Part shown: positions 47,045-55,739 of the stretch, piece after piece
Position numbering within the stretch: the stretch's first letter is position 1
How the letters are laid out: the number at the start of each line of letters is the position of its first letter
NCBI GenBank assembly: GCA_026225255.1
Contig: JAMFSJ010000016.1
Coordinates: forward strand, 1 to 61,647
Direction: 5' to 3'
Source of the DNA: Methylacidimicrobium fagopyrum
GTDB taxonomy: Bacteria; Verrucomicrobiota; Verrucomicrobiia; Limisphaerales; UBA11358
DNA: 61,647 bases
Translations under genes and position numbers: made by a program
The notes under the pieces: model-generated
Seen by the model: the letters and a program-made list of their open reading frames with translations, nothing else
The model's database searches: none
What the model was told of the DNA's origin: nothing

Positions 47045-48205
47045 ATGATTCGCTTCGCTCAATTTTTTAGTGGCCAGAAATATATTTTGGCAACTGTTTT
47101 CACAGTGCTGTTGGCAGGTTTTGCCAGCCCGCTTCGCGCAGAGTCACCATTGCCCGAGGCCACTAACTTATGGTCATTCTCGTTCAATTCCGATCTGCCC
47201 TATAACTCAAGCCGATCAACCCCCGCCATAGCCCCGGACGGAACGATTTACCTGGGAGTATTTGATGGTAATTTTTTTGCCATTACTCCCTCAGGCACGG
47301 AAAAATGGCGGTTCAAGGCTGGGAGCGAAATAAAATCGTCTCCCGCGGTGGCGGATGACGGCACAATTTATTTTGGTTCACGCGACCGAAAGTTTTATGC
47401 CCTCACACCGTCGGGAAAGCTGAAGTGGTCATTCCCGACCGGGGCTTGGGTGGATTCTTCCCCCGCCATCGCGGCGGATGGCACCATTTATTTTGGCGGT
47501 TGGGATAAAATTTTTTACGCGCTCAATCCTGACGGTTCCGTGAAATGGAAATTCGCAGTGAATGCCATTGTGGATTCCTCCCCCGCCATCGCGGCGGATG
47601 GCACGATCTATTTTGGCGCGCATGATAAAAAATTATACGCCCTTAATCCCGACGGCACGGTTCGGTGGGCGTTTTTGACGGGCGGCGATATTATTTCTTC
47701 CCCGGCGATTGGGAAAGATAGGGTCATTTACCTCACCGCGCTGGATGGAAATCTTTACGCCTTAAAGCCGGATGGCACCGAGAAATGGCGTTACCATTCA
47801 GGCAGCACAACGGAATCCTCGCCCATTCTAGACGAGGCTGGGAGTGTCTGTATTGGAAATAATGTCAGCACGGTAGTGGTAACCAGCGAAGGCCGATTAT
47901 TATGGGGCTGGGGCTCAGCGGTGCCGATGGATGTCAGTCAAGTCGCGATGAACGGGCAATTTTATTTTTCGCGTCCTTGGCGGTCAATCATGGGTTTTAC
48001 GTCTGATGGCAAACAGCTTTGGCAAGCGGATTTGCCGATAAACATTTCCGGATCATTGATGGTGAGTGCCGCCGGCACGATTTATATATGTGATGAACGC
48101 TGGGTTTATGCCCTCCGTCCACCGGGCAAAGCCTTGCCGCCTGCCAAAAGTTCTTGGCCGATGTTTCGCGCCAATGTTCGGCATACGGGGCGGGTGAATA
48201 GTTAA
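47045..48205 (+). CDS. PQQ-like beta-propeller protein (secreted)
   Basis: 386-aa protein with a signal peptide (LATVFTVLLAGFASPLRAE) and at least six repeats of about 40 residues with the pattern SSPAIAADGTIYFGxxDxKxYAL NPDGxxKW. This is the PQQ/BamB-like propeller. Each repeat is one blade. The DNA of neighbouring blades is nearly identical at 47451-47490 and 47571-47610 (exactly 120 bases apart), a sign of recent duplication or gene conversion between blades. It may be a scaffold or a surface-binding protein; no catalytic site is seen. The 170 bases after it hold no supported feature. Confidence 0.85.
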   Translation: MIRFAQFFSGQKYILATVFTVLLAGFASPLRAESPLPEATNLWSFSFNSDLPYNSSRSTPAIAPDGTIYLGVFDGNFFAITPSGTEKWRFKAGSEIKSSPAVADDGTIYFGSRDRKFYALTPSGKLKWSFPTGAWVDSSPAIAADGTIYFGGWDKIFYALNPDGSVKWKFAVNAIVDSSPAIAADGTIYFGAHDKKLYALNPDGTVRWAFLTGGDIISSPAIGKDRVIYLTALDGNLYALKPDGTEKWRYHSGSTTESSPILDEAGSVCIGNNVSTVVVTSEGRLLWGWGSAVPMDVSQVAMNGQFYFSRPWRSIMGFTSDGKQLWQADLPINISGSLMVSAAGTIYICDERWVYALRPPGKALPPAKSSWPMFRANVRHTGRVNS

Positions 48206-48377
48206 TTGCAGTAATGCCGCTACTGTCGAATGTGTATACGGGGCTAAAAGCACGCCCGCTGTATGCCCAGAACGAAAGTTTCGCGTCCCATTTTTCCGCA
48301 TGAAAGTGACAAAACTGTGCGGCAGCTGATTTTAGAAAAATCTTGTTCCGTCGAATACCACACAATAATTTATCTTT

Positions 48378-49922
48378 ATGACCGAACCTCAATCAAACCC
48401 TAAAGCCAACAAAGATTTGATTTTTTTGACGGCGATTTTGGCGGCGGCTTTGGTTTTTTTTCAGCTTTTGATGGCCGCCACGAAGCACGATAACAGCCGA
48501 GATCAACATTTAGGAGGGGCCATAGCATATGCGAGAGGACACATCGATCTCTTGCGCCCCATGCTGCTTGGATTTAATGCAAATGAATCGCCGACACCCT
48601 TAGAATTTCCAATTTGGCAGGCCTTGACGGCGGTTCTCATGAAATGCTTCGGACTCTGGTATGGCTGGGGAAATGTTGTGTCGCTAACATTTCTCTTTGC
48701 TTCATTGTGGGTATTGTTTGATTTGTGCCGACGTTTGGGATCAGCCCGGGTTGGTTGGTGGGCGCTGATTTTTTCGCTGGTTCAACCCTTGAACATTTTG
48801 ATTGGTGGCCAAGCGGGTGGGGACAGCACAGCTTGGGCGTTTGCCATGTTTTTTATCTACTTTAGCTACCGGATGATGAGCGAAGGGAAGTGGCAGTGGT
48901 GGCTACTAGCTATAGCTGCTGGCAGTTTGAGCGCAACCACCAAGGCGCCATTTTTCATGACCGCAGGCTTAACAATGTTCTTTTGGCTACTATTGCGGTA
49001 TCGCACATCAAGGCTGGCCTGGCTTTTATTAGCTTCATCTGGAGCGATTAGTGTATTGGCCTTTATGTGTTGGAATTGGCATTGTCACGGAATTTATGCC
49101 GAAGCAAAATTTCCAACAATCAATCTGGATACATACGACCGAAAAAGTGGCATTAATCAATGGTATTTTGGAACCTTGGCATATCGACTAAATATTCATA
49201 ACTGGGCGCGTGGCGGTTGGCATTTAATAAGTGCAATTTTTGGCGGATTTAGCTTTATCTTTCTATTCATGGTTTCAGCTCGACTCAAAAAATCATTTGA
49301 GGCCTGGCTTTGGATAATCGCTGCCGCTTGCACGACATTGGTATTCACGCCGTTGCTTTGGGAACATGAGCATTATTTTTTTATTTTTGCACCCGCCACT
49401 GCGTGGTTATGCGCCTTGGCAGCGAGCGAGTTCGAGCCTGCGATTTGGAAAAGTCTCCAAGCATCAATCGCATCGAGAGTAGTAATCTTGTTGGTGACCT
49501 TGATGTTATCATTGGCTGGAACATTTATGGCTGTGCACATAAATAGGTATTTTGACCCCTATCAAGAAGATGTGGCGCAATTAATTAGACAGCACACTTT
49601 GCCCGAAGATAAAATTATTGTTTGGGGCATGAATTGGGGTGATCCATTTTTAAGAGCGGATCGGCATGGTCTTACCGGCGGCTTATCCTTAGCTAATACG
49701 GATTGGATCGGTGATCTGGAAAAACTCAAATGGTTAAAAGAATCTGGCTATAAAAAAATTGTTCTAATTAACCCATCGCCATTTATAGTGGCTTTAACAT
49801 CGGTAACCGGAAAGCACGGGGAAGAAATCGTAGACTTACATAAATATTTGCCGTCCGTAGCCAAAAATTGGCCAGTCGTATTTGATAGCACGCAGGTTTT
49901 AATTGTTCAAATCCCTGACTAG
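48378..49922 (+). CDS. Membrane glycosyltransferase-like protein (GT39/ArnT-type)
   Basis: 514-aa protein with about 11 hydrophobic segments; after the first comes the loop TKHDNSRDQHLGGAIAYARG, whose Asp lies where GT-C enzymes (ArnT, PMT) bind the lipid-linked donor. The C-terminal 120 residues form a soluble domain. It transfers sugar from a polyprenyl-phosphate donor in the periplasm, by family analogy. It is on the plus strand and converges with the minus-strand polysaccharide genes that end at 50030, so it is at the edge of that cluster. Confidence 0.75.
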   Translation: MTEPQSNPKANKDLIFLTAILAAALVFFQLLMAATKHDNSRDQHLGGAIAYARGHIDLLRPMLLGFNANESPTPLEFPIWQALTAVLMKCFGLWYGWGNVVSLTFLFASLWVLFDLCRRLGSARVGWWALIFSLVQPLNILIGGQAGGDSTAWAFAMFFIYFSYRMMSEGKWQWWLLAIAAGSLSATTKAPFFMTAGLTMFFWLLLRYRTSRLAWLLLASSGAISVLAFMCWNWHCHGIYAEAKFPTINLDTYDRKSGINQWYFGTLAYRLNIHNWARGGWHLISAIFGGFSFIFLFMVSARLKKSFEAWLWIIAAACTTLVFTPLLWEHEHYFFIFAPATAWLCALAASEFEPAIWKSLQASIASRVVILLVTLMLSLAGTFMAVHINRYFDPYQEDVAQLIRQHTLPEDKIIVWGMNWGDPFLRADRHGLTGGLSLANTDWIGDLEKLKWLKESGYKKIVLINPSPFIVALTSVTGKHGEEIVDLHKYLPSVAKNWPVVFDSTQVLIVQIPD

Positions 49923-50029
49923 CTGTGAAATTTCCACAATCAAAACCGGGTATTCTACTCGTTAGGATCCTAGTATATAAACGGGTCTGATTCCTGTCGT
50001 CTCCGATACCATCAAAAAATTCCCAACGG

Positions 50030-50698
50030 TCATTTTTTAACAGCAACAATCAAGAATTGTCGCCCCCAGAACTTCCAAGCGGGACTTAACTTAAGATAAA
50101 GTGACAGCAGGAACAGCGGTTGTTCGCGTTTATTCACCATTGTGTAAGGCAGAAAGCGGTCGTGGTTTTTTGCAATGGTGAAACCAGAGTTCTCGAGGCC
50201 TTCTACGAGGGAACGGTCAGACAACGCCAGATGGTGGTCCCAAAAATCCCAGTATTCACCGGGTATAAAACGGATGTTAGGGCCCATCGCTATCAATTTG
50301 CCACCAGGCTTCAGACAACGAAAGGCCTCCTCTAATGTGAGCTTGAGCGCGCTTTTACTAGGAAGATGCTCAAAAAAATTGCTCGTAAAAACCACATCCA
50401 GTGAATCGTTATCGCATTGCCAGTGCGTCGAACAATCTTGTTGCAGGAAGCGGACGCCCGCCGCCAAAAAGCGCGGAGCGTCCGGGTTTAGATCCATCGC
50501 CAGTTTTTGTCCGCAGCGAATGGTATTAATAAATTCACCGTAACCGCAGCCCAAGTCTAGGACGGTGTCGGCAGGCGAAACAAAGGATTGAAAAAATTCC
50601 GGCACCAGCACGCTCCAGACCCGGCGGCGATAAGCCAGATTTTTTTCAAAACGCGCACCGTAGATGCGGCTTAATTCGTCGGGTTGATTGGCGGTCAT
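50030..50698 (-). CDS. SAM-dependent methyltransferase
   Basis: 222-aa class I methyltransferase. SAM-binding motif VLDLGCGYGEF (about residues 46-56), the acidic loop AMDLNPDA, and motif FTSNFFEHLPSKS with LTLEEAFRCLKPGGKL are in order. Members of this type methylate sugars or lipid-linked intermediates. It overlaps the GT2 gene upstream by four bases (ATGA) and is the last gene of the minus-strand operon. Confidence 0.9.
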   Translation of the reverse strand: MTANQPDELSRIYGARFEKNLAYRRRVWSVLVPEFFQSFVSPADTVLDLGCGYGEFINTIRCGQKLAMDLNPDAPRFLAAGVRFLQQDCSTHWQCDNDSLDVVFTSNFFEHLPSKSALKLTLEEAFRCLKPGGKLIAMGPNIRFIPGEYWDFWDHHLALSDRSLVEGLENSGFTIAKNHDRFLPYTMVNKREQPLFLLSLYLKLSPAWKFWGRQFLIVAVKK

Positions 50699-51474
50699 AA
50701 TTGGTCGTTCTTTTTGTAGTCGCCCCGGCTGAAATATTTTTCCAGCCAGACGTAGGCGCAGATAAAAAAGTAGCGGCTGCCCATTTCTTTGATCTTTAAT
50801 TTAGCCGTGCCGAATCGTCGGTTACGCCAGGTGATCGGCACCACTGTCCAAGAATAGCCGCGCACGATGGCCTTGAGGGGGATTTCCACCGTCAGGTTAA
50901 AGTGAGGTGCGATGAGGGGTTCGCAGCCCTGAATGACCGTGCGGCGGTAAGCCTTGAACGCATTGGTCGTGTCATTGAGCGGGATGTTAAAGATAATGCG
51001 GACAAAAAAATTCGCCAGCCGGTTCACAAAAAGTTTTATCTTTGGATAATCAATCGTGCCGCCGCCCTTGACAAATCGGCTACCGAAGACACAGTCCCAG
51101 CCTTCGTTGAGTAATTTCCAATAACGCACCGCATCCCGTGCATCGTCCGATTCATCGGCCATCATGATGACAACCGCATCGCCTGAACTTTGAAATAGGC
51201 CAAAGCGAATGGCCCGGCCGAAGCCGTGTTCGCCGTTATTTTGAAATGGCCGCAGGGTCGGGATTTTTATTTTCAACTGCTGCAGCACGTCCCACGTTTT
51301 GTCCGAGCTGCCGTCGTCCACCACCACAATCTCATGCGGCACGTGGTTCAAACAAAATTCCAGATATAAATGCTCTAGGGTCGCGGGCAACGACTCTTCT
51401 TCGTCGCGCGCTGGGATGACCACGGAAAATAATTTCAATGGCGGTGCGGAGGGATTGGGCGTGCGCGAATTCAT
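50695..51474 (-). CDS. GT2 glycosyltransferase (DPM-like)
   Basis: 259-aa family-2 transferase of the dolichyl-phosphate-mannose-synthase type: FSVVIPARDEEESLPATLEHL at the N-end, EIVVVDDGSSDKTWDVL, MMADESDDARDAV (DxD-like acidic residues), and GSRFVKGGGTIDYPKI. Such enzymes attach a sugar to polyprenyl phosphate, supplying the donor for the GT-C type proteins in this cluster. The start shares one base with the stop of the epimerase gene (TGATG). It has no C-terminal membrane segments. Confidence 0.9.
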   Translation of the reverse strand: MNSRTPNPSAPPLKLFSVVIPARDEEESLPATLEHLYLEFCLNHVPHEIVVVDDGSSDKTWDVLQQLKIKIPTLRPFQNNGEHGFGRAIRFGLFQSSGDAVVIMMADESDDARDAVRYWKLLNEGWDCVFGSRFVKGGGTIDYPKIKLFVNRLANFFVRIIFNIPLNDTTNAFKAYRRTVIQGCEPLIAPHFNLTVEIPLKAIVRGYSWTVVPITWRNRRFGTAKLKIKEMGSRYFFICAYVWLEKYFSRGDYKKNDQL

Positions 51475-52547
51475 CAGGAACCGGAAATTTCCAACCAGTT
51501 GGGGTTTTGTTCCGCGTGCTGTGCAATTTCTTCCAAAACTTTTTCCACGGAAAGTTTAGGCGACCAGTTCCACTCCTTTGCTGCAAGTGATGAATCCAAT
51601 ACCATCCACGGAATATCAAACGGGCGTGGATTCGCGTCACTGGCTATGGTGTGTTGCCCGAAGCGCGCGTCGCACCAATCCGTCAGTTGCGCGAGCGACA
51701 TCGCGCTGTCCGCCCCGCCACTAAAATTTTGCACGCATACTTTTTTGCCTCCGGAATATTTCATTTGGGCGAGCAGTGCTGGCACCAAGTCGCGCGGATG
51801 CAGGCAGTCACGAACCTGATGGCCGCCGCCGTCGAAGCCGATATATTTGAGGGGACGGCGACGCAGGTGCGAATTGATCCAGAACGAAAAAATTCCCTGA
51901 TCCGGTTTGCCAAATTGTCCGGCCCCTGCCAGGACGCCGCAGCGGTTGATCCATACGGGAAAATTAAAAGTCTCCGCGTATTCGAGTGCGACGACCTCGC
52001 TCGCGAGTTTGCTGGAGCCGTAAAGCGAGATCGGCGGCGCGGTGGAAAATTTTTCACTGACGCCAATAGTGGTCAATCCGTCTGGCAAGATGGCTCCAGC
52101 CTTGGGCCGGAACGCACGTTGATTAATTTCGATTGGGAGCGCCGCGAGCGGGGGCACGGAATAAACGCGACTGGTGCTTAATAAAATCAACCCGGCCCGA
52201 TGGGTCTTGCAATATTCTAGCAGATTGATCGTGCCCCAAAGATTGTGTTCCAGCAATTGACGCGAGCTGGTTTTGCCATCTACGCCGGCAAGCACGCTGG
52301 GATTCGCGGCGGCATCAATGACGTAATCGACGGCGGGCAAGGTTTCAAAATCGGCCGGGCTGCGGATATCCGCATGGAAAATTTTCACGCCGAGCTGGGC
52401 GAGTTCGCGGCGGTTCAATTCGCTTCCGGGGCGGATGAAATTATCCACGCCAACGACCTGCAAATTTTCCGCTGATGCCAGCAACGCCCTAGTCAACGTG
52501 CTGCCCACGAATCCGCAGATGCCGGTGATAAGAATTTTCATGCACAT
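51474..52547 (-). CDS. NAD-dependent epimerase/dehydratase (second of a pair)
   Basis: 357-aa SDR-fold protein. NAD-binding GICGFVGSTLTRALL (about residues 9-23), STSRVYS and the catalytic YGSSK (about 178-182) mark extended SDRs. It changes a nucleotide sugar, most likely at C2 or C4. It resembles the CDP-paratose/tyvelose 2-epimerase line, like its neighbour, but is more diverged. The pair follows stop-to-start with no spacer, so it may be a two-subunit enzyme. Start at ATG 52547 or 52541. Confidence 0.85.
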   Translation of the reverse strand: MCMKILITGICGFVGSTLTRALLASAENLQVVGVDNFIRPGSELNRRELAQLGVKIFHADIRSPADFETLPAVDYVIDAAANPSVLAGVDGKTSSRQLLEHNLWGTINLLEYCKTHRAGLILLSTSRVYSVPPLAALPIEINQRAFRPKAGAILPDGLTTIGVSEKFSTAPPISLYGSSKLASEVVALEYAETFNFPVWINRCGVLAGAGQFGKPDQGIFSFWINSHLRRRPLKYIGFDGGGHQVRDCLHPRDLVPALLAQMKYSGGKKVCVQNFSGGADSAMSLAQLTDWCDARFGQHTIASDANPRPFDIPWMVLDSSLAAKEWNWSPKLSVEKVLEEIAQHAEQNPNWLEISGS

Positions 52548-53603
52548 TCAAGTGGCGATGACGGCTTGGTGAATCTGTTGCAAGATAGCTTTCAGATCAA
52601 ACCGGTATTTCCAATCCGGATAATGTTGCTGAAATTTTCGCACGTCGCTGACATACCAGATATGATCGCCGATCCGATTGTTTTCGACATAAGTCCACGA
52701 AAGTTTTTTACCGCTGATTTCTTCGCACAACGCAATCGCTTCGAGCATGGAACAGTTTGAATGGCGGCTGCCGCCCATGTTATAAACTTCGCCCGCGCGC
52801 GGTTTCTGCGAAAATTGCCAAAACGCTTCAACCAAATCATGGCTGTGAATATTATCGCGGACTTGTTTGCCTTTGTAACCGAACACGCGATAAGGCTGGC
52901 CGGTCGCGGTGCATTTCATCAGGTAAGCGAGGAAGCCGTGAAGCTCCGTGCCCGCGTGCGCGGGGCCGGTCAAACATCCGCCACGAAAAATCGCCGTTTT
53001 CATTCCAAAATAACGGCCGTATTCCTGCACCAAAACATCCGCCGCCACCTTGCTCGCGCCGAAGAGTGAATGCTTCGTTTGATCGATGGACATCGTTTCA
53101 TCAATGCCGATGTAATAAGCATGCGCCGGATCAATTTCCCAGCGCAAATCCAATTCGCGCAACGGCAGCAAATTTGGCGTATCACCATAAACCTTGTTCG
53201 TGCTGGTGAAAATAAAAACGGCCTCGGGACAATGTTGTCGCGCTGCCTCCAGCAAATTCAAAGTGCCCACGGCATTGACACCGAAATCCGTGTGCGGCTC
53301 GCGTGCGGCCCAATCGTGCGACGGCTGTGCCGCGGTGTGGATGACAACTTTGATGTTGGCACCATATTTGGCGAACACGGTGGCGATTTTTTCAAAATCG
53401 CGGATGTCCGCCATTTCGTGCCGGTAATTTTTCAACGATTTTTCCAGTTTCGTGCGCGTCGCGGCGGTGGAAGCTTCCGCCCCAAAAAACTTGGCCCGCA
53501 TATCGTTATCAATGCCGACAATATCAAAACCTTCGGCGTGATAACGTTTAGACGTTTCGGAGCCGATCAACCCGGCGGAACCGGTGACTAAGGCCATGCT
53601 CAT
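52548..53603 (-). CDS. CDP-paratose 2-epimerase-like (extended SDR)
   Basis: 351-aa epimerase/dehydratase. Family marks: [30 protein letters not shown] and the characteristic [11 protein letters not shown], which I know from CDP-paratose 2-epimerase (RfbE/Tyv), plus [16 protein letters not shown] near the C-end. The catalytic Tyr of YxxxK appears replaced by [12 protein letters not shown], which deserves attention: a Phe stands where Tyr is usual in many relatives, so the active site may differ. It acts on nucleotide sugars for the surface polysaccharide. Leads the pair with 52547 downstream. ATG 53603 used; ATG 53597 also fits. Confidence 0.88.
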   Translation of the reverse strand: MSMALVTGSAGLIGSETSKRYHAEGFDIVGIDNDMRAKFFGAEASTAATRTKLEKSLKNYRHEMADIRDFEKIATVFAKYGANIKVVIHTAAQPSHDWAAREPHTDFGVNAVGTLNLLEAARQHCPEAVFIFTSTNKVYGDTPNLLPLRELDLRWEIDPAHAYYIGIDETMSIDQTKHSLFGASKVAADVLVQEYGRYFGMKTAIFRGGCLTGPAHAGTELHGFLAYLMKCTATGQPYRVFGYKGKQVRDNIHSHDLVEAFWQFSQKPRAGEVYNMGGSRHSNCSMLEAIALCEEISGKKLSWTYVENNRIGDHIWYVSDVRKFQQHYPDWKYRFDLKAILQQIHQAVIAT

Positions 53604-53692
53604 ATTTTACAGGGTGAATGCGAGTTTCTTGGTAGGCAAATGATGCCGACTGAAAAAACGACGGCAAGCATAAAGGGGTTGAGGCTTGGCTT

Positions 53693-54724
53693 TCACGCCT
53701 GAGCTAAAATTTTCTCGTAAGCAATTTTAAATTGCTGCGCCACCTCGGCCCAAGTTTGCGGCTTAACTGGGGGCGGCAATGTTGGGGCAGCCTCATAAAA
53801 TTTCCGCAACGTAGCGGCAGTAGTGGCCGTTGCGTTGGTGACGGGGCAAAATTCTGCGCCGGTGGCAAAGACGCTGCGTGCCCAAGGTAGATCACTTAAT
53901 AGCAAAGGGCATTCGCACGCGGCCGCTTCTTCGGCTGATAAGCTGCGGGTTTCCATGGTGCTTAAAAGAACGAATCCGCGGGCAGAACGATAAATTTCGG
54001 CGAGCTTGGCGCGGTCGCTAAGGGCACCTTCAAAACGAATAATTTTGGGATTTTGTTTGGCGAGCGCAAAAAATTTCTGCGCATAGACATCGTTGTCGGC
54101 ATAGGCTTTGCCGATGATCCAAATGGGCGTTTGTGCGGCCACCGCAGCTTGCGCCAGTTCTAACACCCGTTTGCGTTCCGTAATCGTGGCGGTGCAGACG
54201 AGCCACGGTTCACGGTCGGTTTTTTGGGATTGGAAAAAAACATCTTCCACCCCGTTGGCGACGATAAAAATCTTCTCGGGATCGGCATCAAACTTGTATT
54301 GCATCAAATGCTTTTCCCAAGGCGTATTGGCAATAAAACCGTCAGCGAGGCGATAGGGCTCCCAATTGAACGCGGCCGAAAATCCACGCGGAGCGAGATT
54401 TTCTGAACCCCAGCGGAAAATTTTCCGGGCAAGTCGTTGGGTATGGGTATGTGAGCCTTGGCCAGTTAGTAGCTCGGCGAGGAGGACTTTGATTTTCTTT
54501 TTGTGGGCGAACCGGATGTGTTCGGCCGGCATCCGGCCACAATAATGGATCAGGTCACCCGTTTGGTTTTCATCCCACCAACGCACCGGCTCAATCTCCA
54601 ACCCGATCGCCTGCAACGCCGCCATGGTCTGTTGGATTTGAATAGCATGACCACCGTGTGCGAGCGCAAACGGCAAGGAACAGTTAAACAAAATCTTCAC
54701 GCGGAAAATGTTGCCGTTCGTCAT
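53693..54724 (-). CDS. GT4-type glycosyltransferase
   Basis: 343-aa GT-B protein. Its N-terminus (VKILFNCSLPFALAHGGHAIQIQQTMAAL) is the glycine-rich acceptor-side loop of family 4, and the donor-side part has TATITERKRVLELAQ and LSTMETRSLSAEEAAAC, a variant of the E-x7-E motif. ATG 54724 is chosen because it keeps the gene 17 bases clear of the previous stop; a start at 54802 would run into the GT9 gene. It probably adds a sugar in the cytoplasm to the growing lipid-linked chain. Confidence 0.85.
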   Translation of the reverse strand: MTNGNIFRVKILFNCSLPFALAHGGHAIQIQQTMAALQAIGLEIEPVRWWDENQTGDLIHYCGRMPAEHIRFAHKKKIKVLLAELLTGQGSHTHTQRLARKIFRWGSENLAPRGFSAAFNWEPYRLADGFIANTPWEKHLMQYKFDADPEKIFIVANGVEDVFFQSQKTDREPWLVCTATITERKRVLELAQAAVAAQTPIWIIGKAYADNDVYAQKFFALAKQNPKIIRFEGALSDRAKLAEIYRSARGFVLLSTMETRSLSAEEAAACECPLLLSDLPWARSVFATGAEFCPVTNATATTAATLRKFYEAAPTLPPPVKPQTWAEVAQQFKIAYEKILAQA

Positions 54725-54741
54725 GCCGCCGAGCAATGCAA

Positions 54742-55737
54742 TTAAACATCTGGATATTTCGCTGGCAAATGTCGTTCCGCAAATTTTTCCAATCGCGGCC
54801 AAACTTCGCCGGCCTTGATGTCGTCAATGCAAAACGGTTTGGTGTAACGGCAATAATCAGAACACGGCTTATAGGGGCAGGCGCGGCCTTCAAACACTTC
54901 TGCCGCCGGGTGCATGGGAATGAACCATTCGTGCAGCGATGGGCCGTAAATGGTGAACGTGGGCACGCCACTGATGCCTGCCAGATGGCCGGGGCCGGAG
55001 CAATTGCCGATGAAAATGCCGGCGCGATCTACTAACTCGAATAATTGCGTGACGTTTTGCGGACAGATGGCGGGTTCACCGCGGCTTTGCCACCAGGCTA
55101 ATTGATTCGGATCGCAAGCGATCTGCACCGAGATGTTCTTCTTGCGTAATTGGGTGGCAATCTGTTGAAAGTTTTCCAATGGCCAGACGCGGGCGGCTAG
55201 GCGGGCACCGCTATGCAGCAGGGCGACCGGTTGCGGTGAATGCGCTTGGGGGATGATTTGCTCACGGGGCGGGACTTGAAGCCGCAACGACTGTCCGGCG
55301 ACGCGCCAAAATTCGCTCCGATGTGCCAGCGGATCAGGCAGGATTTGTGGCTGGGTGAGAAATCGCTGGCTTTTCAAGCGCGGAAAACCGATGCGTTCTT
55401 GTGCGCCTGAAAGTTTGAGCACGAAGTGGTCGCGTGGGTCCCAACGCGCCGAGATGCTATTATCAAATTTTTCGGCGACGAGTCGTTGGCGTAATTGCAA
55501 CATTTCACGCCACGGCCAGCTCCAAAAATGATACTTGTCGCGAAAGGATGTCCACGGCGCCGTGAATGGCAGCACTTGGACTTCCGGCCAAAGGCGGGGT
55601 TGCAATTCCAGGGCAAATGGTTTGGCCACCAGCGTGACGGTAAATTTTCCCGCCGCCGCCCTCAAAAAAGGCGTGGCGATCACTAAGTCACCCAAGCCCC
55701 AGAGCTCCAAAACGAGCAGTTTAGGCTTTGCGTCCAC
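54742..55737 (-). CDS. GT9 (heptosyltransferase-like) glycosyltransferase
   Basis: 331-aa GT-B transferase of family 9: LLVLELWGLGDLVIATPFLRAA at the N-end (the G-D motif of heptosyltransferases), and VDRAGIFIGNCSGPGHLAGISGVPTFTIYG near the C-end. A Cys-rich stretch (ACPYKPCSDYCRYTKPFC, about residues 290-307) is common in this family branch. Acts in LPS core or surface glycan building. It follows the O-antigen ligase-like gene at three bases and belongs to the same minus-strand unit. Confidence 0.9.
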   Translation of the reverse strand: MDAKPKLLVLELWGLGDLVIATPFLRAAAGKFTVTLVAKPFALELQPRLWPEVQVLPFTAPWTSFRDKYHFWSWPWREMLQLRQRLVAEKFDNSISARWDPRDHFVLKLSGAQERIGFPRLKSQRFLTQPQILPDPLAHRSEFWRVAGQSLRLQVPPREQIIPQAHSPQPVALLHSGARLAARVWPLENFQQIATQLRKKNISVQIACDPNQLAWWQSRGEPAICPQNVTQLFELVDRAGIFIGNCSGPGHLAGISGVPTFTIYGPSLHEWFIPMHPAAEVFEGRACPYKPCSDYCRYTKPFCIDDIKAGEVWPRLEKFAERHLPAKYPDV

Positions 55738-55739
55738 AA

